Assembly (NCBI GenBank): GCA_963970005.1
Contig: CAXAMN010021001.1
Coordinates: 50,540-114,539 of the forward strand
Length of the DNA stretch: 64,000 nt
Source of the DNA: Durusdinium trenchii
Taxonomy: Eukaryota; Sar; Dinophyceae; Suessiales; Symbiodiniaceae
Reading direction: 5' to 3'
A model generated the notes under the pieces. It ran no database searches, was not told where the DNA came from, and saw only the letters and a program-made list of their open reading frames with translations. The position numbers were made by a program, and so were the translations under genes. Below are positions 21,083 to 30,883 of this stretch, piece after piece. Each line of letters starts with the position of its first letter. Position 1 is the first letter of the stretch.

Positions 21083-22387
21083 CTATTGCCACGCTTCTAC
21101 TTCTCGACCCCCCCAAGAAATGCGTCTTTGGGTGACTTGCTTGCCCCGCATGGAGAGGTAGCAAATCCCACCTGGGATGGTGAGCGCCTGACACCCTTCA
21201 AATGCATTGGCTGCAACTTGTAGGCGGCGCCGGTCGACTTTTGTACTGCGATAGGTGAGACACACTAGCTGCCTGCACCCTGCAAAGGCCCTGTGTCCAA
21301 TGTCGCGGAGTTGCTGGGGGAGTGCAACCGTACACAACGACTCACAGGCTTCGAAAGCCTCTGCACCGATCTCGGTGAGGTGCTTTGGCAGGGATACTTG
21401 CGTCAAAGACCGACAATGCGAAAAGACTTGCGTGTGCAGGATGTTCACTTGTGTTTGCGACAGGTCGACGTGTATAAGTTGCTGGCATTGCGCGCAGGCT
21501 TTATTCCCGATAAAGGCGGTTGCTCGGGGCACGCTAATCTCCCGTATTCCGGCCGAATGGAAACATCCTGCTGGCAAGCCAACTAGGGAGGACGAGGCAA
21601 CCCGCATATCTGCGACAGCTCGAATCGAGGGAAGGCCTATCTGTACAAGTTTTTCACATCCCTCAAAAGCATAGGGGGAGAGGGCAGCCCCCCTTGCAAG
21701 CCGGCACGAGTTTTCTGTGAGCACGCCTACCTTTTCTAGGGCACAGCATTCTGCGAAGAGTCTGGCTCCTAGTGACACGCACCCTGGCATCGCCACTGTG
21801 GTGAGCGCATAACACCCTTGGAAGACAGCATTCGCAACTGCTACCACGGAGCTAGGCAGTTTGACAATAGTGAGAGTGTGACAATAGCGCCACGCCTGTC
21901 GCTCTATAGTGTGGTAGCCTGCTTCTACCTGCACATGACGAAGTCGGGCTATGGCGAAAAAAGCTTTGGCAGGGAGAATGCCCGATTCATTTATACAGAC
22001 CCAAATGGCTTTGGGGTGATTGTCATATTCTTCCCTTCGGATTTGCTCTTTCAATCCTACTTTGTGGAAGCTTTCTTGAATAACTAGTTGGAAGCCTTTG
22101 CTATCCCACAGCACCTCATGTATTGGGTCGCTGAGGGGGCTCAGGGTGTCTTCCGCAACAAGCTTCAGCTCACACCCGAAGGTGTCAATGCCAAAGCTTT
22201 TAGTAGCTAGCAGCTCTACCAAATAATCTTCCAGCATTTCCCAATGATGGTAAATGCTAACCGGTACTATCACATCGATTTCTTTGCCAGCCATGGTAAC
22301 TAATTTAAGCGGGCAGGGGCAGGTGCCTGCAAGGTTCTCATGGCCACTATCTCCGTCATCCATGAGCCTATCACCCGAGGCAAGCAT
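21083..22387 (-). CDS. Ubiquitin-like domain + BspA-type LRR protein (LRR-D)
   Basis: A 434-residue uninterrupted frame from ATG at 22387. Residues about 25-105 are the ubiquitin-like unit (LKLVTMAGKEIDVIVPV ... FGCELKLVAEDT ... LSDPIHEVL). From about residue 125 onward LRR_5 repeats follow, with AF.GC..L..V.LP signatures to near the end (AFEGCQALTIPGG). It is the most intact member on this strand. It lies 13 bases downstream of the partner ORF (22401-23057), parallel to the pair at 4473/5359. That repeated coupling suggests the two products work together or move together. Confidence 0.75.
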   Translation of the reverse strand: MLASGDRLMDDGDSGHENLAGTCPCPLKLVTMAGKEIDVIVPVSIYHHWEMLEDYLVELLATKSFGIDTFGCELKLVAEDTLSPLSDPIHEVLWDSKGFQLVIQESFHKVGLKEQIRREEYDNHPKAIWVCINESGILPAKAFFAIARLRHVQVEAGYHTIERQAWRYCHTLTIVKLPSSVVAVANAVFQGCYALTTVAMPGCVSLGARLFAECCALEKVGVLTENSCRLARGAALSPYAFEGCEKLVQIGLPSIRAVADMRVASSSLVGLPAGCFHSAGIREISVPRATAFIGNKACAQCQQLIHVDLSQTQVNILHTQVFSHCRSLTQVSLPKHLTEIGAEAFEACESLCTVALPQQLRDIGHRAFAGCRQLVCLTYRSTKVDRRRLQVAANAFEGCQALTIPGGICYLSMRGKQVTQRRISWGGREVEAWQ

Positions 22388-22400
22388 GAAGGTGTGATGT

Positions 22401-23057
22401 CTAGTACTGGTTTGAGCCAGTGGCAGCAGCTTTTGCCGACGTGTGCGCGCTTTGTGCTGTAGCGCTAACTACCACAAGCCTAGCAGCTGAGCGGGCGCCT
22501 ACGGAGGAGCTCGCTGCCGCCGCGGTGCGCTCCGTTGTTGCCAGTGTTTGTTCAGTTTCTGACTGGCCAGCGTTAAGAGCCTTGACTGGGTTAGTGAGGT
22601 CCATTGTTCCATAGAAGGCCTCAAACCTAGACACTGCACGCTCTGTATAGACTGCCTCCATGTTGCGCAAGTACTTTGGATTGCTAATCCACTCAACTTT
22701 GTGTTGCCACTCAGCATCTGAGATGGCATTGTCCCACGGAAGCGCATAGGGCAGCTTGGTTTTGTCTGTGAGGCCAGCTGGATGTCCCTGTCGATAGTAG
22801 CGTTGAAGCAAGTGCTGAGGGGTTGCCGTCACTGTTCCTCTCTTGGCCAAGATTTGCCAGTTGGGCCTAGAGAGGACTACGGCAAGGCCAGTGAGAAGCC
22901 ATTTCGAGATGATTTCATACTTATTGCCTGTACAACGTGCCGCGTAGGTGTCCTTGGCTCTGAACAAAAGGCTTTGCCGAAAGGAGAAGCATCCTTGCCC
23001 CTCCGGCGATACAAAGGTGTCTTCCTCTACCTCCTCCTCCTCTTCGGTCTCTCCCAA
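22401..23057 (-). CDS. Small basic partner ORF, better-preserved copy (ORF-W)
   Basis: Open for about 218 codons on minus, starting in an acidic EEEEEVEED stretch. The core CFSFRQSLLFR ... SKWLLTGLAVVLSRPNW ... LLQRYYRQGHP ... WQHKVEWISNPKYLRNM aligns with the broken copy at 4473-5250. The tail is Ala/Ser/Thr-rich. No ATG is found near the beginning, so the first exon or start is missing or lies in another frame just upstream. The family is unknown; two copies with the same neighbour make it a real coding unit. Confidence 0.55.
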   Translation of the reverse strand: MGETEEEEEVEEDTFVSPEGQGCFSFRQSLLFRAKDTYAARCTGNKYEIISKWLLTGLAVVLSRPNWQILAKRGTVTATPQHLLQRYYRQGHPAGLTDKTKLPYALPWDNAISDAEWQHKVEWISNPKYLRNMEAVYTERAVSRFEAFYGTMDLTNPVKALNAGQSETEQTLATTERTAAAASSSVGARSAARLVVVSATAQSAHTSAKAAATGSNQY

Positions 23058-23342
23058 GTTCCTTATACCAGGAGTCCTCCACCCTATGGTCCGGCAGCAC
23101 CTCCACCCGGGACTTCATCGACCTCCTGAGTCTTACCACGGGCCATACGCCGCCCTCTTCCTCGCACACACCCGGTGAAAAAAAGCGCGCTTGTCCCTTT
23201 GATGTGTTTTCGACAGGCTTTCCTCCCCTTTTCAATTCTTTGAGTTAACCGCCACCTTGGTGTCTTACTCTTTTCCCACTACCGCAGCCATTTGCTATTC
23301 GGATCGCCGCCCTGTTTTGACTTTCTTCCTCCTCCTGACCTC

Positions 23343-24032
23343 ATGGATCCTCCCCCTACGGGTCTTTTGGCTGGTTCTACGGCTCCACCACCACGAGAAG
23401 CTGTATTCAACCCTTACCGCCTACCCGTCAGTCCACCACCCGGCAAGATCCGTCCTCAGCCCCACCGACAACCTGAACTCCTATGGCTTCATTGGATGGT
23501 TTGCCTTGCGGCCTGGACAGCTGAGGCACTTTGTGCCCACCCGATGATGTCTCAAGAGGTACCACCCGACCAACACTTTGAGACCATCTCGGCCCGGAAC
23601 ATTTATATCCAGACACGCCGTGCTGTCCACGAGTTCAACATTCTCCAACGTCGGATTGCTCGAGGAGTTTCTCTCCTCCAATACGTTGTACCTTCTCCGG
23701 AAACAACTACCACCTTTGGTCTATATCGCGTCAACCCCAACGGCTTCATTCGTGCCTTGGGTACTCCGGAAGACAACTTCGCCCTTGGCACTGCTGCTGA
23801 TGAAGCCCTTCTCTCCCGACGACAGTCACATCGTATTTATGACTCCAATTCACCACCGGAATCACCTCCGACTCCCGCCACTCCAGCTACACCGCCACCC
23901 ACTACTACACCCACACCTGCCCGCTCACGCTCTCGTACACCACCTCCCAATCCCGTACACCTACTACATGGATCTACTCCCTCGTCTCTCTCTCTCTTTG
24001 ACGCTGGATCGCTCTCATCAACGTCCTCTTGA
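23343..24032 (+). CDS. Pro-rich structural-type ORF of the retroelement
   Basis: From ATG 23343 (MDPPPTGLLAG) it runs about 229 codons. The head is Pro-rich. A central part looks folded (SARNIYIQTRRAVHEFNILQ, then VNPNGFIRALGTPEDNFALG). The tail is Pro/Ser/Thr-rich and ends in a run of Ser. No zinc knuckle or known gag motif is visible. As the first ORF of the element it may be a gag-like or RNA-binding protein, by position only. Confidence 0.5.
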   Translation: MDPPPTGLLAGSTAPPPREAVFNPYRLPVSPPPGKIRPQPHRQPELLWLHWMVCLAAWTAEALCAHPMMSQEVPPDQHFETISARNIYIQTRRAVHEFNILQRRIARGVSLLQYVVPSPETTTTFGLYRVNPNGFIRALGTPEDNFALGTAADEALLSRRQSHRIYDSNSPPESPPTPATPATPPPTTTPTPARSRSRTPPPNPVHLLHGSTPSSLSLFDAGSLSSTSS

Positions 24033-24393
24033 TGGTCGCGGACTTTTACATGGTCATCTTTGGCAAGCGACTCGACACAGGACTCCTCCCCCAACATTGA
24101 CTCCGGCTCCTTCTGACAAGGTCCCATCACCACCTCCTCCAGGACTCTCTTTGTAAATTCTAAGCGGCCGTTTAGCAGGACTTTTTGACTCAGACACGCT
24201 CGCCAAAGCAAAACAATGCTCTCTCGGTTGCACCATTATTCTCCCTCCTTTTTCCTCATTTCCGGTTTTTCTTCCTCAATCCTTTTCTCATGTTGCACTA
24301 CATTTGATCTCGACCTATACCGCCGCCACTTCTTCAGCTCTCGATTTTGCGTCTTGGCGTCCCCTACGACTTCATCGCCGGTACCCTTGGATC
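24033..24393 (+). other. Spacer between retroelement ORFs
   Basis: A 360-bp T/C-rich stretch between the first and second ORFs. It has no convincing ORF; if the element is transcribed as one RNA, it may hold a trans-splice acceptor for the second ORF. No specific site could be assigned. Confidence 0.35.
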
Positions 24394-24873
24394 ATGGCTC
24401 GCGGACGCTCCACCAGCAGCTCTCCTGAGACACACCGACATCGAGGAAAGGGTGATCGTCGCACCTCCCGTCGTTCCCGCTCCCCACGCAGGAAATCTAC
24501 GGGCCTTCCGGTTGAAACTCCTCCTTCGACTACGTCCTTTGAGACCCGCTACCCGATCCCCAAGGCATGGTCCCCTGATGACATTTACTTGGATCGGCAG
24601 CAGGAGTACAAACTGACTCTGCCTCGTCGAGTCGTCGCCATTGCTTGGAGTCGTGATCTTCATATTGACCACCAACCCATAGAGGACGTACGTCTCATCG
24701 ACGTCCTCAGTCGCAAACAGGAGAGCTGGACTTTGAGGCTTGTCGCAAACGGCAGGTTGGTACAATACGAGGGATTCAGGAATCGTCAAGAGGCCTACCT
24801 CTGGTCTTCCCTGTCTCGGAAGATCTTCAAGAGCTCTGATGTTGACATCGCCCGCATCATCGGTCACCACTGA
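24394..24873 (+). CDS. Basic RS-like ORF of the retroelement
   Basis: A 159-residue product from ATG 24394 (ATCATGG). It starts with an Arg/Ser-rich basic segment (HRHRGKGDRRTSRRSRSPRR), followed by a probable folded domain (YKLTLPRRVVAIAWSRDLHI ... RLVANGRLVQYEGFRNRQEAYL). The basic arm suggests nucleic-acid binding. Its 3' end overlaps the start of the next ORF by 35 nt in another frame, a compact arrangement typical of elements rather than host genes. Confidence 0.55.
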   Translation: MARGRSTSSSPETHRHRGKGDRRTSRRSRSPRRKSTGLPVETPPSTTSFETRYPIPKAWSPDDIYLDRQQEYKLTLPRRVVAIAWSRDLHIDHQPIEDVRLIDVLSRKQESWTLRLVANGRLVQYEGFRNRQEAYLWSSLSRKIFKSSDVDIARIIGHH

Positions 24874-25444
24874 GGCCCTTCAGGACCAGGTGGAACAACT
24901 GATGAAGGAGAACGAGAAGCTCAAGGCTGCCACTGGCCGCCCTTCTTCACCTGCCCTCAGTCACTCTGAACCTGAAACCCCTGCTGATCGTGAACGCTTA
25001 CGTGTGGACAAATCCAAACCACTCATCACTCCTCCAGCTCCTCCTCGCTCGGGACGCACTTTGGACTGTCACTTCAAGCCCGCTACACCTGAACCGGAGA
25101 AGGCTACTCCACCTCCTGCCGTCCCTTCTGATCCTCTTCATGCATATATTGTCGGCACCAATCGACCAGTATTGGAGGACAACGCGCCTGTCAAAGCTTC
25201 CAAGACTGAAATTGACAAGTGGATCAAAGCCAATATCATCAAGGACAGGGCTCGCTTGACCAAGTTGGAAGACACCGCTAAAGAGATTGACTCCATCATC
25301 ACCACCCTCAAGGCCGACAAGCTGGACCTTCCCAATCTCTGCCGTCTTACCATTGCCTGGGGCTGGGACCCCAAGTTGGCCCAGAGCGCCGCCCAGAATG
25401 CTCTCATCCGCATGCTGGCCACGGCCAACGCCCTCGTCGCCTGA
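24839..25444 (+). CDS. Coiled-coil ORF of the retroelement
   Basis: About 201 residues from ATG 24839. A heptad-like helix begins near residue 10 (ALQDQVEQLMKENEKLKAA). A Pro-rich linker follows, then a helical C-terminal domain (TEIDKWIKANIIKDRARLTK ... LCRLTIAWGWDPKLAQSA). The coiled coil suggests self-assembly. No known domain is recognised. Confidence 0.5.
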   Translation: MLTSPASSVTTEALQDQVEQLMKENEKLKAATGRPSSPALSHSEPETPADRERLRVDKSKPLITPPAPPRSGRTLDCHFKPATPEPEKATPPPAVPSDPLHAYIVGTNRPVLEDNAPVKASKTEIDKWIKANIIKDRARLTKLEDTAKEIDSIITTLKADKLDLPNLCRLTIAWGWDPKLAQSAAQNALIRMLATANALVA

Positions 25445-25663
25445 TGGTTTCTACAACACTACCCGACGGCCTTTGTTGACCATGACCTTTTCTCAAGATT
25501 GCTCCCTACTGGTCCTCTTATCGTTTCAGTTCGTCTCCTCCAACTCTTCCTACAGTTCTTCAGTCTGGTTGATGCACATTGTGAACTTATTTGCAGCTTC
25601 GCCCTTTGGTCTTTTTGAAAGGTCAACTTTGCCGCCTTATACTTTTTCGCACTCTTCCTGCAG

Positions 25664-27782
25664 GTGCCCGTCGCCAAACTTTTCTCTCATTGCTGCATCG
25701 TCTTCGACCTCGTCAGCCGCTCTATCTCCAGGATTACCTCCACCCCAACGTTGTTTACCTTCGTCTCCACCCACACCGGCCACTCCGCCTCCCAGGAGAT
25801 TCTCTATCTCCTATGGTCCCAGCATTTTCACATTGATGAACCCTGGCGTTCACGCGCCGCCGCCCAGCTCAAGCTGATTTTCCGCTTCCGCAACCTGATG
25901 ATTCCGCCGACCCAAGCCACTCTTCGCCTTTTCCAACTATCTCACGGATTTCTACAACGTTGTCGTCAACATTTTCGTGGTTTTCTACGACTTCACTCCC
26001 ACCTCATTCCACCTCTACAAGTACCAGCTTCACCCATCATTGAGGTCAAGTCTCACACATTGGAACACTACCTCTTCACCTTCCGTGCCTTTCTACGACA
26101 GTGGACCCCATCTTCTTCACCCCAATGCAGCTGTCACCGAATTCGACAGGATTTCCCTCGACACCCTGCTTCCAACCACATCATTGGATTCACCTCAGAT
26201 CTCTTTCCTGGTTTGTTGCTTTCGGAAGCCAATCTTCAAGACACCGTTTGGCCTGACGAACGCCATTTTCTGAACCACTCCGTCACTCAGATGGACCGCT
26301 GGCTACGCGCTTGGCAACTTCCTTCTTACCTTCACATTGAATGGCAACACTTCTTTCGACAGGAATGGCACCGTCACGCTGAATGTCAAACCACTCACAC
26401 CACGGGATGGTCCACGGCTGAAGTTCAAGCCTTTCGCCGCTTCACCAAGGGCTTTATTGTTGGACCTGGCGATCACTTCCCACACACTGCCATCCTCTCT
26501 TGTCCCTGCCACTATCACCACCTCTTCCTCAAAACCTTCATGCCGTCGCCTACCACATCCACACCAGTCTTCCAACCACTACGACACTGCGTCCAGCTGA
26601 TCAGAACCCGACTACGTGACACATGGCCACCTCACCTTCTTCAACGCTATCGTTGGGGCCTACATTGGGATCGTCGTCTCCCCTCCGCCTATATTCTTCC
26701 CAAGCATTCCCGAGACTGGAGCAAAGCACGACCCATCGTGTCTTACACGCAGACAGCCTGCGCCCCTCAGCCAGACGGTCGCCTCCGCCATTTACTGCCT
26801 TCTCCAGATTGTCTTCCCGGAGTTGACCGCCCTTTCGGACGTTCTACCTCTTCTCCGACGCATTTGGAAGATTCTTCAGCAGTACGACCCCACGGACGAC
26901 CTTGTCCTCTTTCAACAGGACATCGCCGGGTTCTTCAACTTCGTCACCCATCCCCGTATGGTTTCCACTGTCGAATTCTTGATTTCACGCTACGCCACTC
27001 TCCAAGGCCTGGACCTGCAAGATGATCCTATTCTCAGTATAGCTCAACACCAACAGGAACGTCTTCAACGGATCTTTCGTGGCCGCTGGCGCAAGACCTC
27101 TCGGTCCTACCATCCTATCCACCTTCGTGACCTACCAGACTTGGTTTTTCACTTACTTGAGTCTTCTTACTTCACCGTGGGACTGACAGTCTTTAGACAA
27201 TGCCAAGGAGCCTCCATGGGTTCACCTTTGGCACCAGCCTTATGCAGCGCCGTTGCACTTTTCCGGGAATACTGCTTCCTACGCTCTTTCCCGAGCTCCT
27301 CTTGGCGTTATGCCACGGGATTGGCACTACGGGCACGCTACGTCGATAATGTCTTCTTCCTTGGACCTGCCCACATGCTCCACACCGACTCCTTCCAGGC
27401 CATCGCTCAACCCTTCTTCTATGGTAGACCACTTGAGATGGAGTATGTCGCCGATGAGACACTGCTTGGTTTTGCTCTATCCACCTCTCAACGCACTATT
27501 ACCTTTCGACGACCACCTCACCTTACATTGATCCGGAGCAATCGTACTGCCGGCTCTCCAGAAATGGCTCTTGCTGGCTTCTTCACACGTGGCATCTTGA
27601 TTTTCCGCTTGACTCGTCCTCGGGACTTGATCCTTCCTCAACTCGCAGACTTGACCCAACAATACCTGGACAAAGACTTTACTATGATTCAGCTCCTACC
27701 CCTTCTTCATCAACTTTGCCATCGCTTTCATTTACCACGACGAGAACTTCACGCCCAATTTCGGTTTCTCACTTTCTCTTGA
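25664..27782 (+). CDS. Reverse transcriptase with YVDN active-site motif
   Basis: Coding runs in one frame to about 26760 (HTLEHYLFTFRAFLRQW ... PSAYILPKHSRDWSKARPIV) and then one frame over to the stop at 27782, so one frameshift or sequencing indel separates them. RT blocks: KARPIVSY (fingers), FQQDIAGFFNF (motif A, Asp at 26919), QCQGASMGSPLAPALC (motif B, near 27200), ARYVDNVFFLG (motif C, 27339-27350) and MEYVADETLLGFAL (motif D). In motif C the second Asp of YxDD is Asn. The Q-G-x-S-M-G-S-P-L-A-P block is shared by several RT classes, including Penelope-like ones, so class is not assigned. No endonuclease, RNase H or GIY-YIG domain was seen in the open frame. The start codon is unclear. 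Confidence 0.75.
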
Positions 27783-27991
27783 TGCAGCACTTGAGACCAA
27801 TCTTCGGTTGAAAAGATTCCTCGCGCCAACGTTGTTGTCTAACATTAATTTTCTCACGGTCTATTCACCACCATTTCATGTTGTTCCTTTCCTTTCTCTA
27901 TATTTCTCTATTCTTCTTCGTCCCTGCTCTCTCTCAGCTTCTCGGCTCAAACGTGTGCTCCTTACCCTCACCTTGATCTTCTACCTGGGCT

Positions 27992-28795
27992 ATGTCACAG
28001 TCGACCACCTCAGACCTTGTCTCTACTATTGCGACACAACTCAACATCGTCATCGTCGCACTTCGCTTACTGGTGGATATGATTCAGAATCCGGATGCCA
28101 CCTCTCCTGCTGATATGACTCCTGGCTCTTGCCCTTCCAGACCACCTGCTAGCCCGGCTTCACCGCTATTTCGTACCACCACGATACCTTCGATCAGCTG
28201 GGCGCCTTGTGAACAACCGGGACTCTCACTGCCTCATCAGAAGACTCCATCGCCGACATTGACATCATCAGCTGGGAAGCCTACTCCCCCTACCCACCCT
28301 TCCTCTCCCACTTTCGGTCCCCTCCCTTCTCCTTTTACCCCTCCTTCGTCTCCTGTTCCCTCCCTCCCTTCCTGTCGCCGATGAGGCCGCTCCCTCTTCC
28401 CCTCCTCCGCTTTCCTTCCCTCCTTCACCCATTCTTTCTCCTCCTGACTTAGCTTATCCACCACCCTCCTCTCTGGCTCCTCCTCCTCCCCCTTCCCTTT
28501 CCCCTGCTCCCTCGTCTCCTCTGCCCCACACGGCCCCCTTCCCTCTCGACCTCGCAAACGCCGCTCCCCTTCTCCTTCTCCCTCTCCCTCTCCATCCCCC
28601 CGACACCACTCAGACACTTCTTGGGATGACGATTGGAGCACCAAAGATGATGACCTTCTTCTCAGCCTCAAATGCAACGAACGACTTCGACCCAGCTGGC
28701 GCTACATCACCACAAAAATGCAGCGCCCAGAGTCCCAGATCCGCGCTCGTTGGGCTGAACTTCTCGAACTACAACGGCTGGCTACAACATCATGA
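27992..28795 (+). pseudogene. Pro-rich ORF with SANT/Myb-like C-terminus
   Basis: It begins SQSTTSDLVSTIATQLNIV in one frame. It becomes a long Pro/Ser-rich linker that changes frame near 28370 and back near 28540, both in C-rich runs where indels are easy. It ends in frame with WDDDWSTKDDDLLLSL ... LRPSWRYITTKMQRPES followed by QIRARWAELLELQ, stop at 28793-28795. The W-x-x-x-(D/E)D-x-x-L ... W ... I ... R ... RW spacing is that of a single SANT/Myb-like helix-turn-helix. A DNA-binding role, such as target choice, is inferred. The frame changes may be sequencing errors. Confidence 0.5.
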
Positions 28796-28985
28796 TTTTC
28801 ATCTTGGACTTTTGGCCCAACCATTTTCGTATGCTGAAAACGACCGTTGCAGCTTCTCTCTTTCCAGTTCTCTTGAGTTTTGATCTTGATTTTCCTTTGA
28901 CTTTTCCTCCAACCTTTCCGTTACACCTTAGCCTCTTGGCCCAAGTTTAGTCTCACTGCTTTTACTCGCAATTTTCAAGCGACCT

Positions 28986-29321
28986 ATGTCCACACCACCT
29001 ACGACAGCTACCAAACGCTCTCGACCATCCATGGCCTCCTACCTGCGGGACTCTGACGAACCTATCCTCATCTCCACCACTTTCCCCAAGAAAGCTCGTC
29101 CGACAACACCGCCTACCTCATTGCGGACTACCTCTAATTCTATACATTCATCGAGTACGAGTACGAGTACATCTCCCGCGATCCACTTTCGAGCGAGTGA
29201 TGCTACTCTGAATACCGATCGACCTTTGGTAGGACTACTTGTCAAGCTCAACGGTGAGGAGATACCTTTTCTGATTCCCCGGCCAACCCGTCCTTTTCGA
29301 TTACCTGAGGCTACACCTTAA
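28986..29321 (+). CDS. Small Ser/Thr-rich ORF at the 3' end of the retroelement
   Basis: A 111-residue frame from ATG 28986. It contains a Lys/Arg-containing head (KRSRPSMASYLRD), a Ser/Thr-rich middle, and a short folded-looking tail (GLLVKLNGEEIPFLIPRPTR). Composition and strand match the upstream element ORFs. No family recognised. Confidence 0.4.
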   Translation: MSTPPTTATKRSRPSMASYLRDSDEPILISTTFPKKARPTTPPTSLRTTSNSIHSSSTSTSTSPAIHFRASDATLNTDRPLVGLLVKLNGEEIPFLIPRPTRPFRLPEATP

Positions 29322-30179
29322 TTCACTCAAATTCACTACCTCGACCCGCTGCTTCCTGAAAACAGATTTTGACCCGCTTCGGTTGATAAATCACCTTGCA
29401 TTTCACCTTGACCGCCACTTTTCTTCATTTCTTTTCTCCCGCAGCCTTTCGGTTCCACTTTGTTGCGCTCCTCACCTTGACTCGATAGGCAATATCGAAC
29501 TTCAACCAGAAGATGTTCGTGTCCCTTCCGAGGAATCCTCTCCGACACAAGCTCCTCCCGATGACACTCTTTCTCATCAAGAGCTTTTGGACCCTTAACG
29601 TGTTTGTGCCTCTAAACAATTTTTTGGGAGGGCATTTCCTAGAACGCATGCACTGCGCACATAATTTTCCATGCCATGGCCGGGTTTCTAATATTTGTAG
29701 GAGGTTTTTTCTGGAGTCATTTTGCCAACTGCCTTCTAACCAGCAAACGGACAGGCTTAAGTGGAAATATAAGGCCGTGTGAAACGTTGTTGGTTTAAAG
29801 CTACGTTTGTTTTTGGTCTTGCGTTCGCCTTTCTGTTTTCTTTGTTCAAGTGTGGGTGCGTGTTGAACATCAGGTCTGTGTCTCGCAAGGTCTTTTTAAA
29901 TCCAGGCTGTGGATGAAACAAACGAGACACTTTCTGATAGTGAGCTTGTGTTCGCTTGTTGTGCTGGGAGCCTTGCTTTCTGCAAAGCGAGGGTGCTGAG
30001 TTGTGATGTGATGCTTGGGTGGATGAATGGATGCGCGCAGTGGTGATGCAACCTTTTTTGCTGGATGGATGAACAATGCTTGAACTTTGCAAGGAATTTT
30101 TTTCCTCGCGGTTCACCCCCAAAGTCTTGGCCCAAGTTCTGCCTTTGACCTGATACTTCTGTGCTTGTGCCCTGTGTCC
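29322..30179. other. Transition region between two ORF blocks
   Basis: The pyrimidine-rich composition of the retroelement gives way near 29.5-29.8 kb to T/G-rich DNA like that of 30-46 kb. An antisense frame of 298 codons spans 29757-30653 but has random-looking composition and covers a real plus-strand gene. No gene supported. Confidence 0.45.
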
Positions 30180-30518
30180 ATGGATTTGCTGGCGGCGCTT
30201 GCGTTTGGGCTGCTGGTGTGCGCTTTCGTGATTGGCTTTATTTGTGGGCGATGCTGTGGCGCAACGAGGGCAAAGGGGCCAGCTGCCTACCCAACAACCT
30301 TTAGTGCGGAAGTGAGCCGTTCCAACTTGCACACAGATGCGAGTGAAGATGAGATGCGGGTGCCGTTGGTTCCGGTTCCACTGGTGCCTTTGAGAGTGAG
30401 TGTCTACCCAAAAGGCACAGTCTTTCACACCAAGGCGTGCCGGTATGTCCGTAGCAAGGGAAGAGCGTTGGAGTACCGGATTTGCCACGAGTGCCAAGCA
30501 ATGATGCATGTAAAGTGA
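30180..30518 (+). CDS. Membrane-anchored Cys/His protein, copy 1
   Basis: A 112-residue protein from ATG 30180 (TCCATGG). Residues 2-25 form one hydrophobic helix (LLAALAFGLLVCAFVIGFI). After a linker the C-terminal 35 residues read VSVYPKGTVFHTKACRYV ... ICHEC, giving H-x3-C-x(n)-C-x2-C. This resembles the small zinc-binding fold of the Ada N-terminus (H...C...C-x-x-C), although function as a methyl acceptor is not implied. A paralogue with the same layout is at 45039-45479. The two bracket the methyltransferase-containing block. Confidence 0.6.
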   Translation: MDLLAALAFGLLVCAFVIGFICGRCCGATRAKGPAAYPTTFSAEVSRSNLHTDASEDEMRVPLVPVPLVPLRVSVYPKGTVFHTKACRYVRSKGRALEYRICHECQAMMHVK

Positions 30519-30883
30519 ACCTTTTTGGTGCGTGTTTTTGTCGGCAGAAGAAAGATGGCGAAACCGAAAGCAAACCAGTTCAGTTAATTTTGGATTCAAG
30601 AAGCGCGTCAAAATGTGTGCTCTTTTGGTGGCAGCAGTGTTTGCAAGGAACATGTTTTTGAAGCTGTGTCTGGGCCAGAACAGTGGCTCGTTTATGTCTG
30701 TCAGTCTGATAGCAAATCAGGGATGAGGTTTTGTTGTTGCCATGTATTGTTGTCATAACAAATGGAAGGGAGTTTTGACACAAACAATACTATTCCACAA
30801 ACATGTGGTTTCAACTTGTCAACGCTTTCTTTTCTCATGGTGCAGCAATGGTTATGGGTAGCCTTTGATACAGCTGCGCGCAG
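30519..30883. other. Spacer or intron-like stretch
   Basis: 365 bp of T-rich DNA without a supportable ORF. It ends in GCGCGCAG at 30876-30883, an acceptor-like site directly before the next open frame, so part of it may be an intron. Confidence 0.35.

Larger units (their letters stand above)
23180..29330 (+). mobile_element. Polycistronic retroelement with YVDN reverse transcriptase
   Basis: A pyrimidine-rich block on plus containing, in order, ORFs at 23343-24032, 24394-24873, 24839-25444, a reverse transcriptase at about 25664-27782, and ORFs at 27992-28795 and 28986-29321. Reverse transcriptase motifs and tight same-strand packing of small ORFs define it as an element. The ends are approximate: no terminal repeats or target duplications were found by eye. 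Base composition changes sharply near 23.18 kb and fades near 29.3 kb. Confidence 0.6.

Noticed and set aside
29757-30653. 298-codon antisense open frame
   Set aside because: It covers a plus-strand gene with a clear membrane helix and Cys/His motif; its own translation is Gln/His/Lys-rich without any domain.
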